The notes beneath the pieces are model-generated. The model worked only from the letters and a program-made list of their open reading frames with translations. It made no database searches and was not told where the DNA came from. The position numbers were made by a program, and so were the translations under genes. Positions 9,341 to 22,300 of a DNA stretch of 64,000 nt are shown here, in pieces. Location of the stretch: contig NC_051100.1 in assembly GCF_901709675.1 (NCBI RefSeq), forward strand, positions 4,090,001-4,154,000, in the 5' to 3' direction. Numbering within the stretch: the first letter of the stretch is position 1; every line of letters starts with the position of its first letter. The DNA is from Syngnathus acus. Taxonomy: Eukaryota > Chordata > Actinopteri > Syngnathiformes > Syngnathidae.

Positions 9341-10266
9341 AAGATGAGTGTGTTCAATGTAATACAAACAAGGAAGCGTGTCAAATGAATGGAATTCCTA
9401 AAGGTCATAAAAACTGTCACTGGAGCCATTTGTGCCGCACAACAGCACTTGAGCTGTCTTAGCAAGAACGTACGACACACCGTTCCCTCTATCGAGAAAA
9501 TAAAAATACCACATTTCCTTGTTTGCATGTCAAACAAGCTGTAAACCAATCCGTTTGTGCAGCACTAATGTCTTTTTGAAGACGTGTAATGTAAAATTTG
9601 CCGTCCACTCAATGGGACAGATGTCTGTCTCATCGGCACGTAGCTTTCATCTTCCATTCCGCACGCACTTTTGTCGTGACGCGGAATAATTTGAGCATCA
9701 GGCGGCAGCGACGGAGCGCGCAGATGTCGAAGTGGCGGCTGTCCTTCCTCCACTGGATATTGCCAACCTTCATTTGATGGCAATCTCGCAGATAAGATTT
9801 TGCAGATTGCGACGGGCTAAATGAAGGCGCTTGCCTTCGCTGTCTTGGAGTCGCAATAAGACGCTTCTGCGTCAACGCAAACAAAGTCCACAGAAGAGCA
9901 AAGCCAAAATGTTTTCCATCGACTGCCAGAAGACGACTTTGTCTCAGTGTTCTGCCACTTTTTGGAAAGAAGCGCCTTTCTTCCATTCTGAACGGACTGT
10001 ACACTATTTACATCAAAAGATGAAGGTCCTTGCAAAAATACTCTCCAGTCAAAAAAAGACAGTCCCATTTGGAGAGCGGGCACGTATAAATCTGTACAGT
10101 CTCCTCGGATGGATTAGGCGGGCGCGGCGCGGCGCCGCAGCGTGAGCCGCTCTGTCCATGCGTGGGTAGCAAAACACTCGAGAGCATTCATCGTGACCGC
10201 GCTGGAAGTAACTGCCGGCCGGGGAAGATGTATTGCTTTGGCGTCCCCCCCTGTCGACGCCGCACA

Positions 10267-10325
10267 TTAAAACACATGGGGCGGTTCATCTGGGAGCTTG
10301 ACGTCGGCACGTGATGGCAGGTAGC
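10267..10325 (-). CDS. sorcs1: sorcs1 exon 26: C-terminus and stop
   Basis: 59 nt, residues 1185-1203 plus TAA. A very strong pyrimidine tract and CAG acceptor precede it, and the 1+2 phase joins exon 25 exactly. It encodes GYLPSRADVKLPDEPPHVF. This does not resemble the TKEIP-type C-termini I recall for human SorCS1 and SorCS3, so it may be an alternative terminal exon, and a TKEIP-type exon could have been lost or missed. Confidence 0.65.
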
Positions 10326-13300
10326 CTGGCGAGGGGACAAGAGAGGACAAACACAGGAGGAGGTTTATGCTATCATTTGCATAAGAACTTTGTTGCCGCC
10401 CCCCCCCCCCCCCCTTAATCAACCCCCCCACCCACACACACATGCGTGGAAAACACATTCATTCATCTTGGACGGGTCAACTGTTCAACTGCAGCGGAGG
10501 CGAGTAAATCAAGCCAGGGCGGCGAGGATGTTCCTTGATGAAAAAGCTTTCACGCTCTTCACCGCGCTCCCGGTGCGCTAATTATTTTATTGGGACAAAT
10601 AACTCACGTAGCTCGACGCTTCGGCTCCCCCGAGCGCCTATTCGATCTACCTGCTGCTGGCAGACACCGTAAACTACTCACTGAGTTAAGTAATAAAGTC
10701 AAACACTAAAAATATATCTGTGGTGATGTGTGCATTTAATAGATGCATACAAATGATAGAGATAAGAAAAAAAAAAGAGCTCTGCAGTTTTATTGGCCCA
10801 TCTTCAGGCAAAGATTGATGACTGTGACAGTTTGTCTATGATTTTGCAAGCGTTCCTTTTTCCAAGCATTCTCTTTAGACGTCCTGATAATGTCGATTTA
10901 TTTTTTCTTTTTGTCAACTGAATTTGAATGAAGCTTTTCAAGAGCGCCAACGCGAAGAATATTACCTTCAACTTTCTGAATGGCTTCTCTTTTTATTCAA
11001 AGGTTAAGTTATGCACGCGAGTAATAAAGGAGCGAGGCCATTAAGTGTGAGGGATGCGAAGGTGTTTTGTTTCTTATAATGATGCTATAGCGTCGGAACA
11101 TATTCATGGCCGGTGCGCCCCAATAACGCTAGCCTTGATGTTCTTTTCGTTAACGCTGCCTGCTGGCCTCCTTTTTGACTTTTAGTAGTAGCTTCTTGTC
11201 ATGTCCAGAATCAAATAAAAAAAAAAACATACCTCTACTTTTTGAATCCAGCTGTACATCCACGCGATCCAGTGAGGTCATCTTATCCGCCTCGGCTTTT
11301 GTGTCCGCCACGGAGGTGACGGTGGGCACGACCTCTTGTTCTTTGTCAGGCTGCTCCGCCGTGTACGTGTTGAGGCCCGGGATCTTCCTGGGGGGGGTAG
11401 TAAGGGTCAAAGGGGACACGTTGTGGCAAATTGACTTTTTAAACGGCAGGCTTGGCCCGTACGGTCGGCGGACTGTTAACGGTCTAAAGCGCTAGCCGCC
11501 GTGCGGGAAGCGTGACGGCGACACTTGAAGTGTTTGGCAGGTCATCTGAAAGAATGTGTGTTGTTTTCTGTATTTTGTTTTTACACCAACCAAAAGAGTG
11601 TCTGTCTATTCTTCCTTTATCCTAACCACTTATTATTCGTTCTAGCTAGCAATGGTAGGCAACAATGCTAACATTTTCAAGAACGACTTGAGAGAAAAAT
11701 ACATCAAATATTTCAAAGTCAAATTAACTTTGGCGCCAACGGTTAAAGGCCTTAATAGTCTCAACTTAAAATTTCACCCAAAAGCAAGAGGCTCTTTTTA
11801 AAAAATAATAACATTGGGGGGCAACTTAATGGAGAGCTGCCATCAAGTGCTCGGCGCTAATGCGTCTACTAAACATAATGCGCGGCACTCTATTTTTAAG
11901 GACGTCGGAGGATTGCTTGAAAGCGGGCAAACTGGGCCACTTTGCAGTCCACCGGGCATCGCACTTGCACTTTCCTATTGTTCACCTCCATCTTCAATCA
12001 ATTTTTCATCCCCTCTGACGCACTCTGCCGTGCTGTCTCAAACTTTTTTTTTTTTTACATTCCAGAAACTCCCTTTGCATGTCTGTTGCATTTGGGTCAT
12101 ATTAGTGCCAAATTTCCTCTAATGGCGGCCATTCTTTTAGAGATCAAGTGCACAATGTCCATCGAATTGAGGCGTGAAATCGACACGCACAATTTATTTT
12201 CTTCTCTTAAGTCGAACAAGCCAATTTCCACAGCTGAGTGACAATGTTTACTGTACACGGTTGACTTTGCAACACGTGTTGTCTCAGGACTTATCTCGTC
12301 ACCCTCTGCTGCCATTCTCGCCTCACCTTGGGCGGCCGCGTTTAGCATTTCCTAAAGGTCAAGCCTCACATCGTCACATCGTCACGCAGATGAATATTGA
12401 TAACCGTGGGCCCCCGACACCCATTTGGCACGCAGGGCCGGGCGAGAATTGATTAGGCTGTCATTGGCTGTAATATTGCGCGGATTGAGACGGAGGGGAG
12501 TCGTCTAATTCCCGCAGCTATTATCGTGTCGCCCGTGTCCATAACTCGGAGATTTGTGGCGGCTAAATACTTGGGGGAAGTTTTGAGGGAGTTCAGCGGC
12601 GAGGTGCTTGCCGCTAGGTGCCGGGATGAATTTAAATGAGTCAATTATGACAAAATAGGCACATCGATAATAGCAGGAACTTTGCAAGAAGATGAACGTT
12701 TGATAAAGTTGGCCTCACCGCCACTTGGCTGCGAGTTGCGTCACGGTTAGCATAAACGATTGTCGCTGCTGCTTGGTCATCATGCACTCGTGTATTATAC
12801 GGCGGGATGATTTATTTTTCGACTTCGATTTGAAATTCATAAATAAAGCACACTGCCGATTTTTGAGGAATTTAAAGGATATGAAGATTATTTGTTTTAT
12901 TTGTTTTTTTCTTCTTTTTTTTTTTAAATTGTCACAAATGTCATGAAAATGGCACCTTCTGTGTGACTTTACTGCTGCGTTGCTTGTACTGTACCTTTTA
13001 AATTTATAAATGGCAAAGACGACCAGCCCCATCAGCGCCACGGACACCAGCATTATGATGGCAGTGCTGCTGTGGCTGCTATCGCTGCTGTCCACCAGAG
13101 GAGCTTCAAAGGAGAAGGTTGAGAACAAATGGAAATGAACAACACGGCTGATGCGGTCACCTGAAAGGAACCCGTGCATCCCCGAGGTGTGCAGGCGCGC
13201 TCACCTGGCGACAGTCTGCTGGCGTAGACGTTCACCTGCACTCCCGCCTTGAGTGTGAACTGGACGAGGTCCTGGTTCAGAGCACTTAGCAGCACCTGAG

Positions 13301-16300
13301 AGAGCTGTGAAGGGAGGGAGGGAGGGAGGGAGGGGTGGCAAACGGTTAGCGGCCATGCTTCTTCCACCGCCGCCACCATCAATATTTCAGCCTTAGTCAT
13401 TTCCTTCAGCTGCTTGAATTATGAATTTTTGCTTCTAACGGGGCCGGCGCACGTTTGATGCTGATGGAAGCCCTGTCAGGTAAAGGGCGTTTTGCTTTGG
13501 TGAGTCACTGACATTTGAAAATAAATTGATAGTTTTTGTCTTCAATGGTGACAGATGTGCTTTGTCTTTTGTAACGCATTTAAAAATCCAGCCAGCGGGT
13601 TAAACTAATGGAGCAACTACCTTCAATACTGTCGAGCTAAATTACAAAATTTGTTGCATGAAATTGTATTAGTAATTAAATCCCAGTAGTCTGTTCTTTT
13701 TTTTGGTCCAATCAGATTTCAGCCTGTGTGTGCCATGTTAATGTAATCTGCCCGTAATCTTCTCAGGCGACCACTAGAGAGCAGAGGAGGGTAGCGTAGC
13801 CACAAATTGTACTCGAGTACTGTTAACAAGGGCTGCTTCATTAAAAGAAAATGTAGCGGTCGCAACTGAGCCATTTTTGAAAAATCTCACATATCAATTA
13901 CCGTTTTTTTCCATGTATAATGCGCCCCCATGTATAATACGCACCCTAAAAATGTCATGTCGATGTTGGAAAAAAGCCTGTACCCATGTATAATACGCAC
14001 CCAAATTTTGACTCCTACTTAAGTCCGTAAACGTAAAATTATTTCAGAAATAAGATCATCTTTGGGAACAACCGGTTGTTATTCTGCCGGTCAGTATCAC
14101 TGCGCATGCGCTAGCAAACTCGATAGCGAAGAAATGTTTCGGATTTGTGTAGGGTACATTGTGACAGCAAACGAGCAGGTGATCGAGCAAGCGTCTGATA
14201 CGAGAGCATTGTGTTCGTATGGAGCGTGTTTGAAGTGAACAGCAGAGAAGAAAGGAACAAGGCAAAGTGTTGTGAAATAAAATATTACCTGTAATACGCA
14301 TTTAGGTAGAGAACTGAACTCTCGCTCTTTATATAGCTGACGTGTCAAAAAATAAAAAATTGTACCCATGTATAATGCGCACCCCAGATTTTAGGACAAT
14401 AAATTAGTTAAATTTTGCGCATTATACATGGAAAAAAACGGTATTTTTAAGTTGAGCCTTCAAAAATTAGCCTTTTCTTGGTAAGATGCGGGTTGCCATG
14501 GCAACAGTGTTCCACAGCTCCTCAGAAAAGTTCGTGTTCTAACATTGTGAAGGCCAAAACACGCTTCAGAGCAAATATGAAGTACCCGCTAGGAGAATAA
14601 CATGAAAAATTAAAACCGCTACCGCCACGATAAAAAAACGAGGTCATCACGCCTGGACTCTCATTAAATGTGTGAAATTTCGACAAGATTCTTGGTGTGC
14701 CGCTGTGTTGCATATTTGTAATATTTTGATGCTTTCGGTGATTGTGACGTGACAGCTGTGGTATTCAGATTTAGTCCCCACTGAAGGCCCAGGTCCCAAA
14801 CGCACGACCCAGCACAATTAAAGTCGCCGACACGAGGCCGTGGCACAACGAGAGAGCCCGTCGGAGTTGTCATCTTATGCCTCAATAAGTCCGTTTCGCT
14901 CCATCTGAAATCTTCCCACTGGTTAAAATTAGAGCACTCCACGCAGTATGAATAATTACTTTTTGTTCTCGTGGTATTTCAGGGTCAGTAAATCTATTAC
15001 ACTTTTTAATAAGCTTGCTGCACATCCAAACATGAATGTGTGTTTAAAAAATGTGTTGGGTTTCCATGTTTAGAATCAAGATATTTAAACTGAAGGGATT
15101 GGGGGAAAAAAAAAAAAAAAAATTCAGACTCATCCAAACACATTCCAATTTTCACATTTCAGCTTTGAGACGCAATTTCTACTGAAATTGCACAATTTCT
15201 GTTTATCCCTTTGTCCTGATGTTTCTAGCAGGTAATCAGACAGGCTTAGGATAAATCCATCACTTTAATTCCCAATGCAGGCCTCCTGCCCCGGTTTGCC
15301 TCCTCGCTTACTGCCAATTATATGATGCATCAATGTAATTAAATACCTATTAACTTCGTTTGAGACTGACTGTGAGCCCCGACAGTCGTGTTTACTCAGG
15401 CCACACCGACGTCTAACCTGCTCGCAGGGTAAAAAATTAGCTTATGTCGCCATTTTATTGATCGCTTTCACAACAGAGGACGTCTGTAGAAGATTGGAAT
15501 TACTGCTTTTACTATCCATCCGTTCATTCTCCATGGCGCTTGTCCTCATTGGGGTCACGGCCAATCTGGAGTCTATCCCAGCAGCTGACTTTGAGGTGAG
15601 ATGCTGGGTACACCCTGGAATGGTCGCCAATTTATTACAGGGCACACACAGCCAAACAATATTTCACACTCATTTGCACCTCTAGACAGTTTCAATGGGC
15701 CAGAGCTGAGATTCGTCGTCTCCTGTGGTTCTATATGGAACGACATTGCTCTCTAGTGTTAAGAAAGCGCATTACATGTGAATGGACAATTCCAGGTCAT
15801 TACATTAGGGACACCTGTTCCTTTGAAATACTGTTGAAATATTAATCAACAGATTGAATGAACGGAAGAAATGTGTTATACTGAGTGTAGTAATGATTAA
15901 AAAAAGAAATCATATTTACAGGTGTCCTGCAATTGTCCTCGAGTCCGCCACAAATATTTAACACATTTTTTTCTTATATAGCTCTCGCTTCTGTTAGCGG
16001 TCATTAGGTGTACCTAATAATGTGGCAAGTAAGATGACAAGCTTCAGTGTGACAAACGTAATCTTGTTCATATCGCAAGGATGAATGACCACGATGTGAT
16101 GATCATTTTGAATTAAAGCGATTATAAATTGAATACAATTGAAATATTTTCTTCTGGTTCTGTCATCCACACCAGAACTCAATGTTTTTCCACTAATATG
16201 TTCTGCCTACTTACACAGGCATGATTGTTGATGAAGTCATTACGATTCAGGTACCTTGGAGTTTGCTAATTAAGCACATTGTTGGTGCAAAGCAGATGAT

Positions 16301-19300
16301 CCCGATCCAAATTGGCTTTCTATGTTTAGAAACGCTCACAGAGAATTATTCAGAAAAAAACCTTTTTTTTTTCTTCACGGAAACACTGCGAACAGAAACG
16401 TGTGTGAAATGTAAAAAAAAGCATAATGGTGATCAGTAAGAAATAGAGCTGCTTGATTTTCTCACCTCTTCACACACGTTTTGACTTTTCGAGAAGCTGC
16501 CAGACTTGAGAATAAATAGGTAAGAAATACCTGTTCCAGGTGTTGGCGCTTTTCACCCCTGGCGTCACCTCTGTTCCTCCTCTCAGGAACGATGAAGATC
16601 TCGGCCGTGGTCGGCAGACCTGGGAACACGTTGACCAGCAACTGGTCCTCGCTGATCCCCGTGACCTTTTTTTTTAAACAACAACGGAAACTCATCCAGA
16701 TGTCGTCTTTCGGCTTCATCTCTCATTTTCCTAAGCACTGTCAAGTCCGGACGCACAAATCAGCGCAAACACGCAGGTTCAATCTGACAGACTTTGCTTG
16801 GAAAAAAAAAAAAAAGAAGGGAAAAAAAACGCAGCTTTTAGTGCATTTATGCTTTAAGCTTCTGCTGTCACAGTCTGACAAGACAGAAGGTCAAAGTGAA
16901 TGTTTTATACACGGAGATATATTTAGAGCTCGCAAAGCAGGTCTTTTACATAAGCAGCTGTCTTTTGGACTCGTGTAACGAGCGCTGAAAAAAGATTTCC
17001 AACCCAAGTTGGAAAGAAAAAGACATTTGTGGGATTCCTGACCTGGACAACGGAGCGCTTCACCACCCTTCCGATGTCCGTCCGCCACTCAGACAGGCTG
17101 GGATTGGCGTCATCCAGATTGGAGGAAAAGGCCAGAATATGTGACTGGAAATAATCTGTAAAGCAAATAAATACATTAATTCAACAGTTTGTGCATCAAG
17201 GTTTGTGCATCTGGTGTGTGCATCTTGGCCACCAGAGGGCAGTGTAATACAGATGGACAAAAATACCATAGAAAAGTTTCTCAACTTTTTTTTTTTTTTT
17301 TTGCAGAGGCCTGTGAGTGGTTATATTGTCTGAATGTGAATTGCTGCACAGTTTACATTGCTTAAAGGGTGCAGTCCAGGATTAGCCCCGTCTCTCCTGG
17401 CGGCAGTCAGCTCGTATAAACACCACCTCACAGATGACCTTGGACATAAGTGATAGAAATAGCTTCCCTGTCAGAAAGACGTAAAACAATTTACCATAAA
17501 CTGCCACTGTCATGTGATCTTGATGGACGGTGTTCCCGACTGAAGCCTGAACGGTGACCACGTGACTTCCCTCCCGGGTAAAGGTGAAGGACATCCCTCC
17601 ATCCAAACTCAGCAAAGGCTGAAAGGCCAACGAGGAAGTGTATGAAGGCTGTCACTGGCGTCCATTGAAAGGTAAATCTCACCTCTGTTTTGTTGTCAAA
17701 CCACCAGTAGTACGTGACTGTCCCTACGTTGGCGGGTCGCAGCGTCGTCGTGAAGTTGACGGCTTTGTTCTTGATGGCCACGGACGGAGCGGAGAGCTGC
17801 ACCTGCTCGAGCTGACCTTTGAGCAAGAAAACACAAATGGATGATCCCAAATTGTGCTGATGTTTTGGTTAGCGACAGAGTTCAAACGCTATATTTGAGG
17901 GAATGCAACCAAGATTTGTGGTCAATTGGAAGTTGGATATTGTGTTTGGGCAAATTGTGCTACTGTTTTGGTTAGCAACAGAGTCCAAACACTATATTTG
18001 AGGGAATAGAGATGTCGGTTCTATTCAACAGAACCCACAAATCACTCCTCCCTCATTATGAAGTTCTGCTCGTGACTCACAAGTGACGTGGAGGTAGAGC
18101 GTCACCCGATCAAATCCCAGAACGTTGCTCGCTATGGCAGAAACTTGGTAGATGCCAACTTTGCCGTAGACATGCTTGACGCCGTCCTCTATGGAGCTGA
18201 TGTTGACGTAGGATATGGTCGTGCCGTCGCCAAAGTCCACCGTTACGCTCGTGGTTGAGCTCAGGCCCTCTTCGAGAAAGACCAAGAAGGTGACGTTCTT
18301 GTTGAGCGCCGCCACCAGCACGCCCTCGCTGGTGAAGAGCTGCAGGCCCCTGGGGACTTGACGGGGACACTTCTGCCGCCTGGGGCTGTACTTGAGCAGA
18401 GTCCCCTCCGTGCAGTTGTTAGACAACGCTCGGCGGTATCTGAGAGTGAAAAATAGATTTCCGACCAAGCGAATCTTTACCATCGGTGCTCCCCTTGCTA
18501 CGGTTTGTTTGACGTGACAGCGGAATGAGGTAACATTGTACCCTGTGGAATTGAGGAAACTCTCCCCCGTGATGCAATCTCTGGATGTGGCCGAGGGAAC
18601 AAACCAGAACGCCGGAGAGCAGCTTCCGTCGACCTGCCGCTCAAATCCGTAGTCGCTGTCACGTACGGAACACAGAGAAGAACTTTGATACTTCAATGAT
18701 TAAACTCAGGGCAATAGAATGACAAGTAATTAAGACTTTACCAAGCCAGATTCACATTTTCTTTCACATTTCTTTTCATGGCAGAACTTGACAAAATGGC
18801 GTTGAAGATTGTTAACTACGCACGCCAGCGCCTTTCATTTTGCTCCCGATCAAAGAGAGTAAAAAAAAAAAAGCAAGTACAAGACAGTCTTGACGTGAGG
18901 GAACCTGTCACATGATTTCTACTTAACACATTAAAAGAAATAGCTCCTAATTAAGTCTTGTCAAGGAGCAAGTTCTAAACTATACACGAGGGAGGCCACA
19001 ATACAGCGCTGTCAAACGAGCTCTTTTGTATCAGTTGAAAAGATCGGCGCTTCTTTTCATCAGCTGATTACATGCTTCTTCTTGGCGCACCATTTTAAGA
19101 TGAGAATTGTTCCGTAGCTGAGCCCAAAAAAAAAATTAACAGAGCAATGTAAGGACTGCAAAATTTTACTGTTGTGAAGAAAGACCGTACACGGGCAAAT
19201 GTTACCTCCGTTCAACGCTCCCGGAAATCACTTGAAAGTAACAAACGTAATCAGAAATCCAAAGCAAATCAAGACGTTCCTTTTGAATAGTGCTTGAGGA

Positions 19301-22300
19301 GAATTAGCTAAGACTGCATCATAATTTTTCAAGACGAAAAGTGAGCATAACGGGGTCAACGTCACATCAGTGCACATTGAACAGATTTTTCGATGAGCCG
19401 AATCAGTAGCCTGTTTATGAACTGCCCATCAAAGCCAAGTTTTGTCTCCCAAAACCATTTTGCCGAGACAGAACCAGGACGTTGAAGTTTGATGGTATTT
19501 ACTAATCCATCGTTTGTACCAATAGACACTGTACAAAAAGAGCTTTTTCTTCACACGTCTGCTATCAGAAGATGAGAGAATGTTTCTCTCTCTCACGCAC
19601 ACATTTTCATCCAACGCTACGCCTGCCTGGCATGACTCGACGACACGGCGGATTAAGCAAGATGTTTGTAATTTCAGACATACGCGGCGGGCTTATTTTG
19701 AAAAGGGCGCCGTTGTGGGCGTGAACACAACCAATTTCTGTGAGGGACGAGAACAACGTGACAACAAAAGTGGGTCCTCTCATTAAATGAGCGAATGATA
19801 ATCGCTGGCCGCTTGACGTGCTAACCTCCGTTTTTTCCTATTGTTTTTCACAAGTGAAGTTCCCAGTTGTTGTTTTGAAGTTGACAAAAACAAAACAGGA
19901 GGCCCTGACTACTAAGTGAAAAGTTTTCAAAGGCTCCTTCATGTTGTTATTATGTGTTGTAGTTGAGTGCGAGTGTGTTTTCTATTGAAAAGGGGGGGGG
20001 GGGGGGGCTCACCACTCAAAGTCGGCCTCTGTGCACGGACAGGACTCTGACATCTGAGAGATGTACTGTTCTCTGGCCTTGACGCAACGAGCGTTTACTC
20101 GCAGTTTCTGGAAGATTCTCTTCATCCCCATGATGCAGACTTCTCCCTGCAATGAATAATGAATCAGAACCATCTCACAGCCTTCTTCTTCTCTTTGCGT
20201 CTTTGTCGTCTTCTTTGGCCCGCTTTTCAAGGCGAGAGCAAATCAAAGGAAGCATCGCCTGTCGGCCCAAAGACCGACGTACCTCGTTGTCCAACTGCCA
20301 CGGCGTGTAATCTTCCGAAGTGCAGCGGCGTTGGAAAATGGACCGGAAGTCAATTTTGACCAGCTGCCACTCGGATCGGTGACTGAAGTGACCGAAGATC
20401 CTGCGAGTCAAAAGTGGAAGGCGGTGGGGGAAAGTAGGTCAGAACTTTTGCTGCACTTAAGATAAAAAAATAATTATTTTGGCCAACAGGCTGCTTTTAA
20501 TCAATTGCGAGCGAATGGAAAAAAAAAAAAGAGACATATCTAGGGCAAAATTAAACGCGTTCAAAGGCACTCGAACGGAAAAGTCTTCAAAGGCCGATAT
20601 GTCATTGTGCCTCCATTAACAGCGCGCCAACACGCCAATGACTTTCATCTCTTACGTCATGATGAGGGTGTCCTCCCCGGGCTCCCCCAGCACCCCGTCC
20701 ACATAGAGCGGCGAGGAGGTGAAGCTAAATTTGTCCCAGTTTCTGCCTTCATCAAAACTCAGCCTAAGGGAAGAAGAAGAACAACAACGGATGGATCACA
20801 AACAGCCCGGCTACAAATAGAGCCGTGACGCCAGAGGAGCGTCTCTACTCAGAAGATTGATGGTTGAGTGGGACACCTACCAAATGTGTCGAATAGGCAG
20901 AGGTGTGTGTCGGATAGCGACCAGAGATCCTCCTTGATTCAGGAAGAACACGCTGTACTCTTCCTGAAAAGCCTCCACACACACACATACCGCCATCTTT
21001 ATCTTACTTTTTCTTTCTTACTTTTGAATTCATGCAGCAGCTGGGGAAGGCGTAACAGACTCGCATACATAAAACAAACGAAAGAAACAACAAGACGCAG
21101 ACTCGTTCTCGCTTGTTTGAACTAACGAGAGCATCAAGATGGGTTGACTTAACAGATGATTCTGGCCCGTGGCAAAAAAGCTGTGTGTTTTATTTCTTGG
21201 CTTTTTGAAAGCGTCTTATTCTAAATATAAACGAGGAGTGACAAAGTGGAGGCTTCGACGCAACTTCACTTTTGGAAACTGACTGTCAGTTTGTTTGGGC
21301 ATCAGCCATCTTTTATTAGTACCCACAATATGAGTCATTGCTGGTGATGGGATGCATTTTCTATACACTCGAGGCCACGTCATCATGATAGCTAATACAA
21401 AAGTAAAGAAACAGATCATTACTATTTCAACCTTCCTTATTTGGCAGAGAGTAAAGAGCTAAGCTAACTAGTTGAGTAAGCGTTTATCCTCATCGTAGTC
21501 TACCTCTCTCCACGTGTTGCCAGCGTCAGATGTGATGAAGATGCTGACATTTGTAGTGGTGAGCTCGGGTCCAACGACACCTGCAAATCAAAAAGATGAG
21601 AAAACTCAACACAAGAACAAGAGAAAAAGGTTGACTTTTTTTTTTTTTTTACCTAAAGAAAAACAGCGACTCGCAGGGGGATAAATAAATAAATCAATTC
21701 ATAAAAGAATAAATAGATAAATAAATCAATAAATTAAAAAAGTGCATAAATAAATAAAAGTAAATAAATAAATAAATAAATAAATAAGAAAGATCCAGCA
21801 GATGGAGCTATGATGGCTGTAATGTCTTGGCGTTTGCATCTACAGTTTTGCCTAGCAAGATATAGTCATGAGGCTCCAAATATTAATCCCGACGCGAAAA
21901 GAGTGACGCAAAAACGGCTTATTTCAAATTCATCTTCACCTGATGCGATGATAACCCCAGGCGCCGTCTCTTTGCTGACAATGTTTCCAGAGGTGTAAGG
22001 ATTCTCCGAAACGTGGAGGTGCAGATGTAACGAGCAGTACGGCTGCGAGGAAACGCATTAACGTCTTGTTAGCGGATTGACTAAGAGCGAAATTTTGCTG
22101 GCAGCCAATGACAGCAAGCAACTTACTTGCTCACAATCCACCCGCTTGCCTTGGAGATCCGTCGCCGGAGCCTGCAGAAGCCGCCAGTCTCTTCCTTTGT
22201 TGTACGTGATGTAAGTTTTCACTTGGTTCTCCACAACTTTATTTGACAGAAACACCCCTTTAATCCCAGCAACCTGCAAGACATGAAACATAAGCGCAAT

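Larger units (their letters stand above)
8530..10266 (-). other. probable sorcs1 3' UTR
   Basis: Non-coding sequence after the sorcs1 stop codon at 10267-10269. Minus-strand AATAAA hexamers lie at 8992-8987 and 8549-8544. A palindromic-MITE relic occupies 9281-9340. Several ORFs of 60-120 codons occur in conflicting frames and look random. The extent is inferred from the position of the polyadenylation signals. Confidence 0.5.
13305..16530 (-). other. sorcs1 intron 22 (3226 bp), repeat-bearing
   Basis: Holds the GGGA microsatellite beside exon 23, the TA-flanked MITE 13901-14441, a fish tail-repeat at 15515-15665 and a GGTACACCT inverted-repeat relic 15804-16017. No exon recognised. Confidence 0.6.

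Noticed and set aside
12715-13179. 154-codon minus-strand ORF extending past the transmembrane exon
   Set aside because: Only 12995-13103 matches SorCS; the rest is read-through of the donor into intron 24.
18025-18696. Continuous 223-codon minus-strand ORF as one exon
   Set aside because: It includes intron 17 and intron sequence at both ends. Alignment to SorCS1 requires removal of 18440-18541.
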